Shown: positions 22,991 through 30,768 of the stretch, in pieces | How the letters are laid out: every line of letters begins with the position of its first letter | Position numbering within the stretch: position 1 is the first letter of the stretch | NCBI GenBank assembly: GCA_947652855.1 | Contig: CANTEO010000019.1 | Span: 1 to 39,750 of the forward strand | DNA length: 39,750 bases | Source: an uncultured Roseburia sp. | GTDB taxonomy: Bacteria; Bacillota; Clostridia; Lachnospirales; Lachnospiraceae | Direction of reading: 5' to 3' | Notes under the pieces: generated by a model | Databases searched by the model: none | What the model was told of the DNA's origin: nothing | Seen by the model: only the letters and a program-made list of their open reading frames with translations | Translations under genes and position numbers: made by a program

Positions 22991-23768
22991 GCGCTTTGAC
23001 GGCGCCAACAATAGGGGCCGTCATCAAAAAGAAACCCTAAAGGACATTTCCTTTGAAGCCGCACAAGGTGAGTTCCTCTGTATCGTCGGCCCTTCCGGCT
23101 GCGGAAAGTCCACTTTATTAAATCTAGTCGCAGGGCTTGTTCGCCCAACCTCGGGCGAGATCGTTTTAGATGGGAAGAAAATAACCGGACCGGGCGCAGA
23201 ACGCGCCGTCATGTTTCAGGAGGCGGCCCTCTATCCCTGGCTCAATGTAATAGAAAACGTAATATTTGGCCTACAGGCCACAGGATGCCCCAAAGCGCGT
23301 CAAAAAGAAATCGCAGAGCGGTATCTGAAAATGGTACGGCTCTGGAATTACCGGGAATACCCCATCCATCAAATCTCAGGCGGCATGAAGCAGCGCGCCG
23401 CCCTAGCCAGGGCCCTCGCAATGGACAGCAAGCTTTTGCTGATGGACGAGCCATTCTCCGCGTTGGACAAGCAGACGATCCATATCCTGCGGGCTGAGCT
23501 GGAGGCTATTTGGGAAACGAACAAAAAGACGGTCCTTTACGTTACGCATAGCGTGGAAGAAGCGGTTTATTTCGCGGACCGCGTGATCGTAATGGCTGAA
23601 AATCCAGGCCGCGTCAAGGAAATCATTCCTATCCCAATCACGCGCCCAAGAGACATTGAAGACGCCAAATTCATTGCGCTTCGAAAAGAGATCCTATCTC
23701 AGGTGCAGCTTAGCGCATGGAAATCTGCGGAAAACGAATTTGACGAGACAAAGGAGGCCCCCTCATGA
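22962..23768 (+). CDS. ABC transporter ATPase (SsuB/TauB/NrtD-like)
   Basis: The cytoplasmic ATPase of the importer, 268 residues. Walker A is GPSGCGKST, the Q-loop MFQEAALYPWL, the signature ISGGMKQR (Ile in place of the usual Leu), Walker B LLLMDEPFSALD and the switch His is in YVTHSVEEA. The QEAALYPWLNV stretch after the Q-loop is typical of sulfonate/nitrate-type ATPases. The ATG lies within the 3' end of the binding-protein gene, with GGAGG about 6 bases upstream, and the stop overlaps the permease start as ATGA, so all three are translationally coupled. Confidence 0.93.
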   Translation: MYLTLNSVNKRFDGANNRGRHQKETLKDISFEAAQGEFLCIVGPSGCGKSTLLNLVAGLVRPTSGEIVLDGKKITGPGAERAVMFQEAALYPWLNVIENVIFGLQATGCPKARQKEIAERYLKMVRLWNYREYPIHQISGGMKQRAALARALAMDSKLLLMDEPFSALDKQTIHILRAELEAIWETNKKTVLYVTHSVEEAVYFADRVIVMAENPGRVKEIIPIPITRPRDIEDAKFIALRKEILSQVQLSAWKSAENEFDETKEAPS

Positions 23769-24574
23769 ACTGCAACACTCACTCTGACCAAGCAAAACTG
23801 CGCGCCTACGGAGGGCAGCTTCTCTTTTTTGTTGGCATCCTCCTTCTCTGGCAGCTTCTCTACGCCATTGCCTGCAGCTGGCTTTCCCTGGCAAAGCCAT
23901 ATGCCCTCCCAACTCCCGCCGGGGTCGCCTCAAGCCTTTATCACCTGGCAAAAAAAGGAACCCTGCTCTCCGCGGCCGCTGGCAGCCTGACCCGGGCGCT
24001 GGCCGGGTTTCTCATTGCCATCCTGGTCGGAATCTTGTTTGGCATTTTCATCATCCACTCCAAATTCCTGGCAAAAAGCCTAAAGCCCCTGATCCTTGGC
24101 GTTCAGACGCTTCCAAGCATTTGTTGGGTTCCCTTCGCCATCCTCTGGTTTGGCCTTACGGAAGGCGCCATCCTTTTTGTCATCGTCATGGGATCCGCTT
24201 TTGGCATCGCCCTCTCCATTGAAGGATGCGTCAAAAATGTGCCTCCCATTTATGTCAAGGTCGCAAAAACGATGGGCCTTTCCTCTTTCCCCTTGTACCG
24301 CCGCGTCATTTTCCCCGCCGCCCTCCCGTCTTTTCTGACCGGATTAAAGCAGGGCTGGTCGTTTGCATGGCGCGCCCTGATGTCAGGCGAGGTCATGTCC
24401 GCGTCCATGGGGCTTGGCCATACGCTTATGATGGGGAGGGATCTGGCTGACATCAACCAGGTCATGGCCATCATGCTGGTGATCCTGCTCATCGGCGTGC
24501 TGATCGACAAGGCCGTCTTCTCTCCCGTTGAAAGCCACGTCCTGAAAAAAAGGGGCCTTTCCCTCCATCCATAG
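23765..24574 (+). CDS. ABC transporter permease (SsuC/TauC/NrtB-like)
   Basis: The membrane component of the importer, 269 residues. About six hydrophobic spans are visible, and the binding-protein-dependent transport (EAA) loop is recognisable around YVKVAKTMGLSSFPLYRRVIF, near residue 165. The ending AVFSPVESHVLKKRGL is typical of the family. The start shares the ATGA overlap with the ATPase stop. The next gene is convergent, only 37 bases away, and no clear terminator separates the two. Confidence 0.93.
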   Translation: MNCNTHSDQAKLRAYGGQLLFFVGILLLWQLLYAIACSWLSLAKPYALPTPAGVASSLYHLAKKGTLLSAAAGSLTRALAGFLIAILVGILFGIFIIHSKFLAKSLKPLILGVQTLPSICWVPFAILWFGLTEGAILFVIVMGSAFGIALSIEGCVKNVPPIYVKVAKTMGLSSFPLYRRVIFPAALPSFLTGLKQGWSFAWRALMSGEVMSASMGLGHTLMMGRDLADINQVMAIMLVILLIGVLIDKAVFSPVESHVLKKRGLSLHP

Positions 24575-24611
24575 CGCGCCTGCGCCCGTAACAGCCCAAA
24601 TGCCTTCCTTG

Positions 24612-27011
24612 TTATAGGCTTTCCGGCGCCTGCCGCTCCTTTAAAACGGAAGGCTCATCTGCCATTCCCTCTGCAACAGCCCCTTGTTCCCCTTCCGTCT
24701 CCCTAATAAGGCTCTTTTCCCCTTCTGCCTTCGTTTCCTGCCCCTTAGGCGCGTCAGGCTTTTCCGCCGTCCCTTTCGTTTTCTCCCCAACCAAGACGAC
24801 CGTTGTGCGCGGCGGGATCTTAAGCTTGCTCTTTAAGCTAAAGTCTGTCAGCGCCTCAATGTCCTTCCCATCCTCGTATTCCACAAACGTGTTCACGCAG
24901 ACCTTCCAATGCATTCCCTCTGGCAGATTGGGAAGCTGCATATCAAGCGGCTCCCAGTACGCGTTCATCCCGTAAAACACAAACTCATCCTTCGTGTCAT
25001 GCTCATCCCTGCCCGCATACATTACGCCGATCAGGCGGCTCGTGTAGTCCGTGCCGGAATTCCAGGGGTATCCGTTATGGATGCTGATTTCCTGAAAGCC
25101 GGACACGTGCTTCGTCGTCTTCCGCAAAATCGCATATTTCTTTCGGAACGCAATCATATACCGGACAAAGTCATGAATCTCACGGTACTCAGACAGCCTG
25201 TTCCAATCCAGCCATGAAATCAAATTATCCTGACAATACGCGTTGTTATTTCCAAACTGCGTATTGCAGAACTCATCCCCGGCATAGAACATCGCGGGGC
25301 CTCTGCTGCACATCAGCGTCGCAAACGCATTTTTCACCATGCGCAGGCGCAGCTTCTTAATCTCCGGGTCGTCTGTCTCACCCTCCACCCCGCAGTTCCA
25401 GCTATTTCCATTATTGTCCCCGTCCGTATTTCCCCATCCGTTTTTCTCATTGTGCTTCGTATTATAAGAATATAAGTCATATAAGGTAAACCCGTCGTGG
25501 CAAGTCAAAAAATTGACGGACGCGCTTTTGCCGCGCTTAAACGGGTCATACAGATCCTTAGAGCCGGTGATGCGCGTGATCGCCGTCCCCGCCATATCTT
25601 CATCCCCTTTTAAGAAACGGCGCATATCGTCCCGGTACTTCCCATTCCATTCCGCCCATCTTCGGAAGGCCGGGAAATTCCCCACCTGGTACAGCCCGCC
25701 CGCATCCCACGCCTCCGCGATCAGCTTCACTTTCCCTAAAATGGTGTCGCAGGCAATCTCCTGTATGATCGGCGGCTCCTCCATCGGCGCGCCATGCTGG
25801 TTGCGCGTCAAAATAGAAGCCAGGTCAAACCGAAATCCGTCCACCCGGTATTCCGTCACCCAATAACGCAGGCAGTCAATAATAAACCGACGCGCCACCG
25901 GATGGTTGCAGTTTAGGACATTCCCGCAGCCGCTGAAATTGTAATAATATCCGTCCGGCGTCAGGATATAGTAAATATTGTTGTCAATGCCTTTAAATGA
26001 AAAGCTTGGCCCATTCTCATTCCCTTCCGCCGTATGGTTGAACACGACGTCTAAAATGACCTCTATCCCGTTCTCCTTTAGCTCACAGATCATCTGCTTT
26101 AGCTCGTCGCCCTCATGGTTATGCTCCACGACGGAAGAATAGCCCGTATTGGGCGCAAAAAAGCAGACGGTATTGTAGCCCCAATAATTATAAAGCTGCT
26201 CTCCGTCCACAACCCTGGCATTCTCCATCTCGTCAAATTCAAAAATCGGCATCAGCTCGACCGCATTGACGCCAAGATCCTTCAAATAAGGGATTTTCTC
26301 CCGCAGCCCGTCATACGTCCCGCCCGACGTCACGCGGGATGACTTGTCTTTTGTAAAGCCCCGCACGTGCATCTCATAAATCACCAGGTCTTCCATGGGG
26401 TACTCCAGCTGCCTGACATTCCCCCAATCAAAATTATTCTCCACAACCCTGGCATGGTACACAAAATTCTCGCCGCTTTCCGGCCGGTCCCCCCAGTTCC
26501 GCTGGCCCGTCACCGCCCTTGCGTAGGGATCTAACAGCACATTCTCCTTTCGGAACAAAAGCCCCTTCTTCCTGTCGTATGGCCCGTCCAGCTGAAACGC
26601 ATATTCAAACTCCTCAATGTTTAGGCCAAACACCAACATGGAATATGTATTCCCAATATGATAGGACTCTGGGAACGTAAGCTTCGCATACGGCTCCTGC
26701 TCCTTTGGACGGAACAAAAGCAACGTGCACTCCGTCGCGCCAAAAGAATGTATCGTAAAGCTGACCCCATTTGAGGTCGCAGTCGCGCCATCCCTGTTGT
26801 AAAACCCTGGGCGCACCAAAAATCCGTCAATCTCATCCAAAGGCTGCAGTTTTACGCCCCGGTCCAGCTTATGCCGCATCAATTCCATCTCTATGTCTCC
26901 CTGTCTGTTTTCTTCGTTTTCTGCCCCGTCTTCCGATTTTGGCGCATTCCCCACGCTTTGGCCAATCGGCGCATAGCCCAACCGAAACATTATTTTCTTA
27001 AAAATTCCCAT
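24612..27011 (-). CDS. glgX: Glycogen debranching enzyme, isoamylase/GlgX type (GH13)
   Basis: Cleaves alpha-1,6 branches of glycogen or its limit dextrins in the cytoplasm. The ATG at 27011 (MGIFKKIMFRLG) has GGGAG 6 bases upstream; longer starts run into the dnaJ-like gene. Of 799 residues, about 55-165 form the E-set/CBM48 domain and about 205-640 the GH13 barrel: region I DVVFNHT, region II DGFRFD with nucleophile Asp396, region III LIAEAWD with acid/base Glu433, region IV TCHDG with Asp506. All catalytic residues are intact, unlike in the paralog at 3927-5783. It ends in a Glu/Lys/Ala/Pro-rich, probably disordered tail of about 55 residues not typical of GlgX. Preceded by a J-domain gene on the same strand (83-base gap). 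Confidence 0.92.
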   Translation of the reverse strand: MGIFKKIMFRLGYAPIGQSVGNAPKSEDGAENEENRQGDIEMELMRHKLDRGVKLQPLDEIDGFLVRPGFYNRDGATATSNGVSFTIHSFGATECTLLLFRPKEQEPYAKLTFPESYHIGNTYSMLVFGLNIEEFEYAFQLDGPYDRKKGLLFRKENVLLDPYARAVTGQRNWGDRPESGENFVYHARVVENNFDWGNVRQLEYPMEDLVIYEMHVRGFTKDKSSRVTSGGTYDGLREKIPYLKDLGVNAVELMPIFEFDEMENARVVDGEQLYNYWGYNTVCFFAPNTGYSSVVEHNHEGDELKQMICELKENGIEVILDVVFNHTAEGNENGPSFSFKGIDNNIYYILTPDGYYYNFSGCGNVLNCNHPVARRFIIDCLRYWVTEYRVDGFRFDLASILTRNQHGAPMEEPPIIQEIACDTILGKVKLIAEAWDAGGLYQVGNFPAFRRWAEWNGKYRDDMRRFLKGDEDMAGTAITRITGSKDLYDPFKRGKSASVNFLTCHDGFTLYDLYSYNTKHNEKNGWGNTDGDNNGNSWNCGVEGETDDPEIKKLRLRMVKNAFATLMCSRGPAMFYAGDEFCNTQFGNNNAYCQDNLISWLDWNRLSEYREIHDFVRYMIAFRKKYAILRKTTKHVSGFQEISIHNGYPWNSGTDYTSRLIGVMYAGRDEHDTKDEFVFYGMNAYWEPLDMQLPNLPEGMHWKVCVNTFVEYEDGKDIEALTDFSLKSKLKIPPRTTVVLVGEKTKGTAEKPDAPKGQETKAEGEKSLIRETEGEQGAVAEGMADEPSVLKERQAPESL

Positions 27012-27094
27012 GATTGCTCCCACCCAATACCTGATTGCGCGCCTCGCAAGGCGCGGCGCCACGCCGCCGTCAATCCCTTCCTGCCGCCCTTTTC

Positions 27095-27757
27095 CTAGCA
27101 GGGGCGAAAGCAGCAGCATCTGCACAGCATATTTAAAAACAGCATGCTAAGGCACCAGCTCCCGGTTCCCGCATACGGACGCTCATAGCCCTGCCCCATG
27201 CTTCGATACCATGTCCCGCCAAAATCCAGGTGCTGCTTAAACTGGCGGTATTCCATATTGCTCGGCTCTAAGGCGACTGCCTGGTCAATGTGCTCTTTTG
27301 CCGTGACGTTATTGCCCGCCCCCGCATTCGCAATGGCGCTGTAATAATGCCAGCGCGCGCCCCGCTCCTCCTGCTTAACGGAGCTTAGCGCATGCAGCGC
27401 CTCTTTGTAATGGCGGTTCGCAATATAATTCGCCGCGGCGGAAAGCTCAATGGGGTCGCTGCCGCCCCTTCCGGCAAACCCGCCGTAAGCGCCGTTCCCT
27501 CCATAGCCATACGTCCCGCTCCCCGTATTTCCATAGTTATAGCCGTTTCCGCCATAGCTGTAGCCCTGCTGCTTCTCTTTCATGATCTGGCTGTAAGCCT
27601 GCTGCACCTGCTTGAACTTCTCTTCCGCCAACGCTTTGTCAGGATTGCTCACATTTGCGTCGGGATGATATTTGCGGCTTAACGCGCGGTATGATTTTTT
27701 GATTTCCTCGTCGCTGGCGTCACGCGTAAGGCCAAGGACTTCATAGGGATTTAACAT
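27095..27757 (-). CDS. J-domain protein with TPR-like region and Cys-rich tail
   Basis: 220 residues starting at an ATG. Residues 1-65 are a J-domain with the HPD tripeptide (31-33), which stimulates DnaK-type Hsp70. Then comes a Gly/Tyr-rich linker (about 66-100), followed by helical repeats resembling TPRs (ELSAAANYIANRHYKEAL, DQAVALEPSNMEYRQ, about 104-175). The last 20 residues are hydrophobic and cysteine-rich (MLFLNMLCRCCCF), possibly a membrane or metal contact. It lacks the zinc-finger and substrate domains of true DnaJ, so it is an accessory J-protein. It lies in a run with the zinc-ribbon and DUF5685 genes and ahead of glgX. Confidence 0.88.
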   Translation of the reverse strand: MLNPYEVLGLTRDASDEEIKKSYRALSRKYHPDANVSNPDKALAEEKFKQVQQAYSQIMKEKQQGYSYGGNGYNYGNTGSGTYGYGGNGAYGGFAGRGGSDPIELSAAANYIANRHYKEALHALSSVKQEERGARWHYYSAIANAGAGNNVTAKEHIDQAVALEPSNMEYRQFKQHLDFGGTWYRSMGQGYERPYAGTGSWCLSMLFLNMLCRCCCFRPC

Positions 27758-27829
27758 TCTGTTTTCCTCTGGCTTTCTTTTCCTGCTTTCAGGCAGCTTA
27801 GGCGCCTATTCTGCCATGCCAAACGGCCA

Positions 27830-28702
27830 TTAGCGCGACGGATGCGCAGATTTGCCCAAGCTGCTGCGTTTTTTCTTCTTCAGTTGGATATATTCGTATT
27901 TGGACCATACGCCGGAATACAGCACGTTACGCAAAATGTCTGCATGCAGCAGAATCGGAAGGCGCTCAAATGATTTCGCGCATTCTGACATCATGCTGGT
28001 GAGGAGAAGCTTTGCGAACGTCTCAAAATCCGTCTTCTTTTGGCAGACCATCTTGGAAAACGGATTATACTCCTGACGCTTCTTATCTTTCCTAAAATCC
28101 TCGTAGGCATCCATCAGATAGACGAACTTGCCAAGATAAAAGCTTAAGCAGCGCAGCTCCTCAGACCACTCGTCTTCCTTCCAGTCAAAGATCTCGCCTG
28201 TCATGGTTCCCGTCAGGCCAGCCACTGCGTCGATGTTCTCCTCCCCTGCGCTCTCCGCGGCGGAAAGCTCCTTCATATAACGCTCTACGGCAAAAACCTG
28301 CCTTGGGCGTTTCGCCCGAATCCTCTCATAATCCTTAAGGAGCGCCCTGGCGAACGCCTTTTTGGTGTACGCCTTGCTGTCTTTCCAGTCATCCTCCAGG
28401 TTATGGAACGCCAACAGGACGTTCATGTCAGCCGCATATTCCGTCGCTTCATTAATCCACGCCCTCTGCTTTTTCGTAGGATGGAGCGGGCAGGTGAATT
28501 CCGTCTCTTCATGCTCAAGCTCATACAGGCCGGTCAAAAGCACAATCAAAAACGTCATGTCATAATTTAACAGCATCTGCCCCTTTGCGCCGCAATTCTG
28601 CTTTAACTTCTGGCACAGGCCGCAGTAATATGCCTGGTACGCCTTTGCGCTCTCCTCCGCCAGCTCATTCCGGTTAATGTTAATATATCCAAACATAGGC
28701 AT
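27830..28702 (-). CDS. DUF5685 family protein
   Basis: 290 residues, helical, in a Clostridia family of unknown function. The N-terminus holds a Cys group (YYCGLC at 27-30, Cys37, Cys71). Two acidic motifs stand out: DDWKD (104-108) and LMDAYEDFRKDKKRQEYNPF, containing DAYED (198-202). Their pattern and spacing recall the paired Asp motifs of squalene/phytoene-synthase-type enzymes, which bind diphosphate through magnesium; this is my inference. A basic tail (KKKKRSS) ends the protein. The gene is 6 bases after the zinc-ribbon gene and 72 bases ahead of the J-domain gene, all on one strand, and so probably one operon. Confidence 0.8.
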   Translation of the reverse strand: MPMFGYININRNELAEESAKAYQAYYCGLCQKLKQNCGAKGQMLLNYDMTFLIVLLTGLYELEHEETEFTCPLHPTKKQRAWINEATEYAADMNVLLAFHNLEDDWKDSKAYTKKAFARALLKDYERIRAKRPRQVFAVERYMKELSAAESAGEENIDAVAGLTGTMTGEIFDWKEDEWSEELRCLSFYLGKFVYLMDAYEDFRKDKKRQEYNPFSKMVCQKKTDFETFAKLLLTSMMSECAKSFERLPILLHADILRNVLYSGVWSKYEYIQLKKKKRSSLGKSAHPSR

Positions 28703-28708
28703 CCGTTC

Positions 28709-29104
28709 CTAACTTTTTTTAATAAACTCCGCCCGGCACTTCGGGCAGGTAATGCAAATCCTGCCTTTTCCTTTTGGAACGCGCACCCTCTGCCTGCACT
28801 GCGGGCATTTGTAGAAACGGTAGATCTTCTTTTGCTCCTGACGCGCCTTAGCCGCATTCCATTTCACCGCGCCGAGACGCCTTACGCCCAAAAACTTCTG
28901 ATTCTCCTCCCGCCGCTTCTCAACCTTCCTAGAAAAAACGCGAAAGTAGCAAATCGCAAGCAGCAGAAGGCCAACCAAGTAGAATGCTTGGTTTTGCGTA
29001 AACAAAGACAGCGCCATAAACGCGACCGTGACCCAAAGGCAGACCCTCGAAAGCTCATCAAACCCGTACCGCCCCATCAGAAACCTCTGTACCTTTTCTC
29101 TCAT
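28709..29104 (-). CDS. Small membrane protein with C-terminal zinc ribbon
   Basis: 131 residues from the ATG at 29104 (AAGGTG is 7 bases upstream; the ATG at 29110 is too close to it). After an amphipathic N-terminus come two hydrophobic spans (about 21-37 and 41-58), then a basic linker rich in Lys/Arg/Glu. Last is a zinc ribbon with CPQC and CPKC knuckles (about 97-126). The zinc ribbon should face the cytoplasm, given the basic linker. It is the first gene of the run leading to DUF5685, the J-protein and glgX. I know no function. Confidence 0.75.
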   Translation of the reverse strand: MREKVQRFLMGRYGFDELSRVCLWVTVAFMALSLFTQNQAFYLVGLLLLAICYFRVFSRKVEKRREENQKFLGVRRLGAVKWNAAKARQEQKKIYRFYKCPQCRQRVRVPKGKGRICITCPKCRAEFIKKS

Positions 29105-29140
29105 TGACATACACCTTCATTCGTATTTAATATAATGTTA

Positions 29141-29169
29141 ATGGTAGCGTCTGCGCCCTGGGCTGTCAA
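29141..29169 (-). promoter_or_regulatory. Promoter of zinc-ribbon/DUF5685/J-protein operon
   Basis: A perfect minus-strand TTGACA (complement of 29164-29169), a 17-base spacer and TACCAT (complement of 29141-29146) lie 37 bases before the ATG at 29104. Further A+T-rich -10-like sequence (TATATT) lies just downstream. Confidence 0.6.
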
Positions 29170-29233
29170 CTGACCTACCGTTTTTTAAGAAACATTTTAT
29201 AAAAATTTAGGATGTACGTTTCTGACAGTTTCG

Positions 29234-30292
29234 CTAATAAATCCGCATCCTTTGCTGCATCCGCTCCCTGTCCGCCGCATAAAGCAGCGCCGTCTTTGAA
29301 GAGATTTGGCTTTTCATGTAACAGGACAAAATTGCGCCGTCCATCGTATGCGCCATGGAGTCCTCGCGCATCTCCATCAGGGAGGCAATCTGCCCCATCC
29401 TTCCCTCACGGACCAAAGCCCGCATCTCAGAATCCGGGCAAAGCCCCTCAAATGCCGCCGTCTGCGCCTCCACTCCGCTTACAGGCAAAAGCTGCTGCGT
29501 CAGGACGCCCTTTAACGTGTCCGCAAGGCAATTGCGCGCCTCCTGCCGAAGCTCCTCCGGGAACGCCGCCACAATCCGCCGCAGCGCCTCCTGCGCCCCG
29601 CAGGCAGGCGCCGTTAGGATCACCAGGCTCCCTGAAAGGGCGGCCGAACAGGCTTCCCAGACGCCCAAAGACTGATCCATGCCGTCAATGAGCAGCACAT
29701 CCGCGCCCTGACTGGCCGCGGCCCTCACTGCGCTTCCATATTCCGGGAAATCCCTGCCAAATTCCCGCTGAAAGACGATGCTCTTTCCCTGCGGCAGCAA
29801 ATACTCCGTGCAGCCGCCCAAAGCGACAATATGCGCCGCCCTGCTTTCCGCAATTTGGCTGACTATGGCGCACGCCGTCGTCGTCTTCCCGCTGCCAGCC
29901 TCCCCTGTCACCAAAACCAGGCCTTTCCGCTCTTCCAAAAAAGAGTAGGCCAGGGGCGGAGCCGAAAGCTCATCCAGCTTCGGAACCTTAGCCGGAAGAA
30001 TGCGCGCCGAGACGGCATACGCCTCCTGCTGCCTGCAAACAGAAAAGCGGACGCGGAACGCATCAGACGCCGCGGCCGCCATACGCAGCTCTCCCTCATG
30101 CTCTAGCCTCTCAAGCTGCTCTTTGGAGCAAAGCCCAAAAAGCTCTTCCTTAAAATCTTCCGTCTCAATCCTGCCCTCTGTATATTCCCGCAAGGCACCG
30201 CCCATCCGAAACATGGCCTTTTGCCCGGTTAACAGATAAACGTCCGACGCCTTCGCCTGAAACGCCACGCTTAACATATCAAATACCTTCAT
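29234..30292 (-). CDS. PilT-like ATPase, degenerate orphan
   Basis: 352 residues resembling PilT, the retraction ATPase of type IV pili. The N-terminal domain has AKASDVYLLTGQKAMFRMGG (compare PilT ASDLHL...P.R.dG), then Walker A GEAGSGKTT (130-138). The other active-site boxes are lost. The Asp box (IEDPIE in PilT) reads ALGGCTEY. Walker B GEMRD reads DGMDQ, with Gly204 at the catalytic Glu position. The His box (LHTNSA) reads TAPACGA. No other pilus gene is in the window. The ATG follows GGGGGTTGTAAG, downstream of rnpB. The reading frame is intact, so a changed role (nucleotide-binding only, or partner of another ATPase) is likelier than a fresh pseudogene. Confidence 0.75.
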   Translation of the reverse strand: MKVFDMLSVAFQAKASDVYLLTGQKAMFRMGGALREYTEGRIETEDFKEELFGLCSKEQLERLEHEGELRMAAAASDAFRVRFSVCRQQEAYAVSARILPAKVPKLDELSAPPLAYSFLEERKGLVLVTGEAGSGKTTTACAIVSQIAESRAAHIVALGGCTEYLLPQGKSIVFQREFGRDFPEYGSAVRAAASQGADVLLIDGMDQSLGVWEACSAALSGSLVILTAPACGAQEALRRIVAAFPEELRQEARNCLADTLKGVLTQQLLPVSGVEAQTAAFEGLCPDSEMRALVREGRMGQIASLMEMREDSMAHTMDGAILSCYMKSQISSKTALLYAADRERMQQRMRIY

Positions 30293-30327
30293 CTTACAAC
30301 CCCCATTGCCGCATAGCGCAGCCGCAT

Positions 30328-30353
30328 AAAAAGCGTGCGCCGCAGCGCGCGCT
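30328..30353 (-). terminator. rnpB intrinsic terminator
   Basis: On the minus strand AGCGCGCGC and GCGCACGCT form a 9-position stem with one mismatch and a TGCG loop (30332-30353). Five T follow (complement of 30328-30332). It lies 19 bases after the predicted RNase P RNA 3' end. Confidence 0.65.
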
Positions 30354-30371
30354 CGTTCGTGACATCAAAAA

Positions 30372-30709
30372 TTAAGCAGGGCGATAAGCCGGGTTATGTC
30401 GTGAATGATCATCTATCTAGGGCAACTGTCGCCAGTTGCCTCAAGCAACCTACCTAAAGCTGGCGGGCCACGTCAACGCTTTTGTTCGGTCTTGCTTCGG
30501 ATGGGGTTTACATATGCCCTCCCTGTTGCCAGGGAGGCGGTAGTCTCTTACACTGCCCTTCCAACCTTACCAGCCCATGGCTGGCGGTACATTTCTGTTG
30601 CACTATCCTTGGAGTCGCCTCCACCGGACGTTATCCGGCATCCTGCCCTGTGAAGCCCGGACTTTCCTCGTCTGCCCAAAAAGCAGCCGCGATCATTTGC
30701 CCTACTTAA
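30372..30709 (-). ncRNA. rnpB: RNase P RNA (bacterial type A)
   Basis: The catalytic RNA of RNase P, which removes the 5' leader of pre-tRNAs. On the minus strand the universal motifs appear in order: GAGGAAAGTCCGGGCTTC near the 5' end, GTGTAAGAGACTACCGCC, CCATCCGAAGCAAGACC, and the 3' ACATAACCCGGCTTATCG. Helix P1 closes the molecule: TTAAGTAGGGC (complement of 30699-30709) pairs with GCCCTGCTTAA (complement of 30372-30382). The length of about 338 bases is normal. It lies between the nucleoside kinase gene and the PilT-like gene, same strand. I see no clear promoter in the 59 bases upstream, so it may be transcribed from within or before the kinase gene. Confidence 0.95.
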
Positions 30710-30768
30710 TTTTTTCTTGCCGCCCGCCCAAAACGCCAGGCGGCCGATTTTCCATGCCAAAAGCTATG

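Noticed and set aside
29212..29691. Plus-strand 159-codon Pro-rich frame
   Set aside because: Antisense to the PilT-like gene and biased as expected from its codon use.
30405..30760. Frames of 70-82 codons on both strands near 30.5 kb
   Set aside because: They lie inside RNase P RNA, identified by universal motifs and a closing P1 helix; the frames are accidental.
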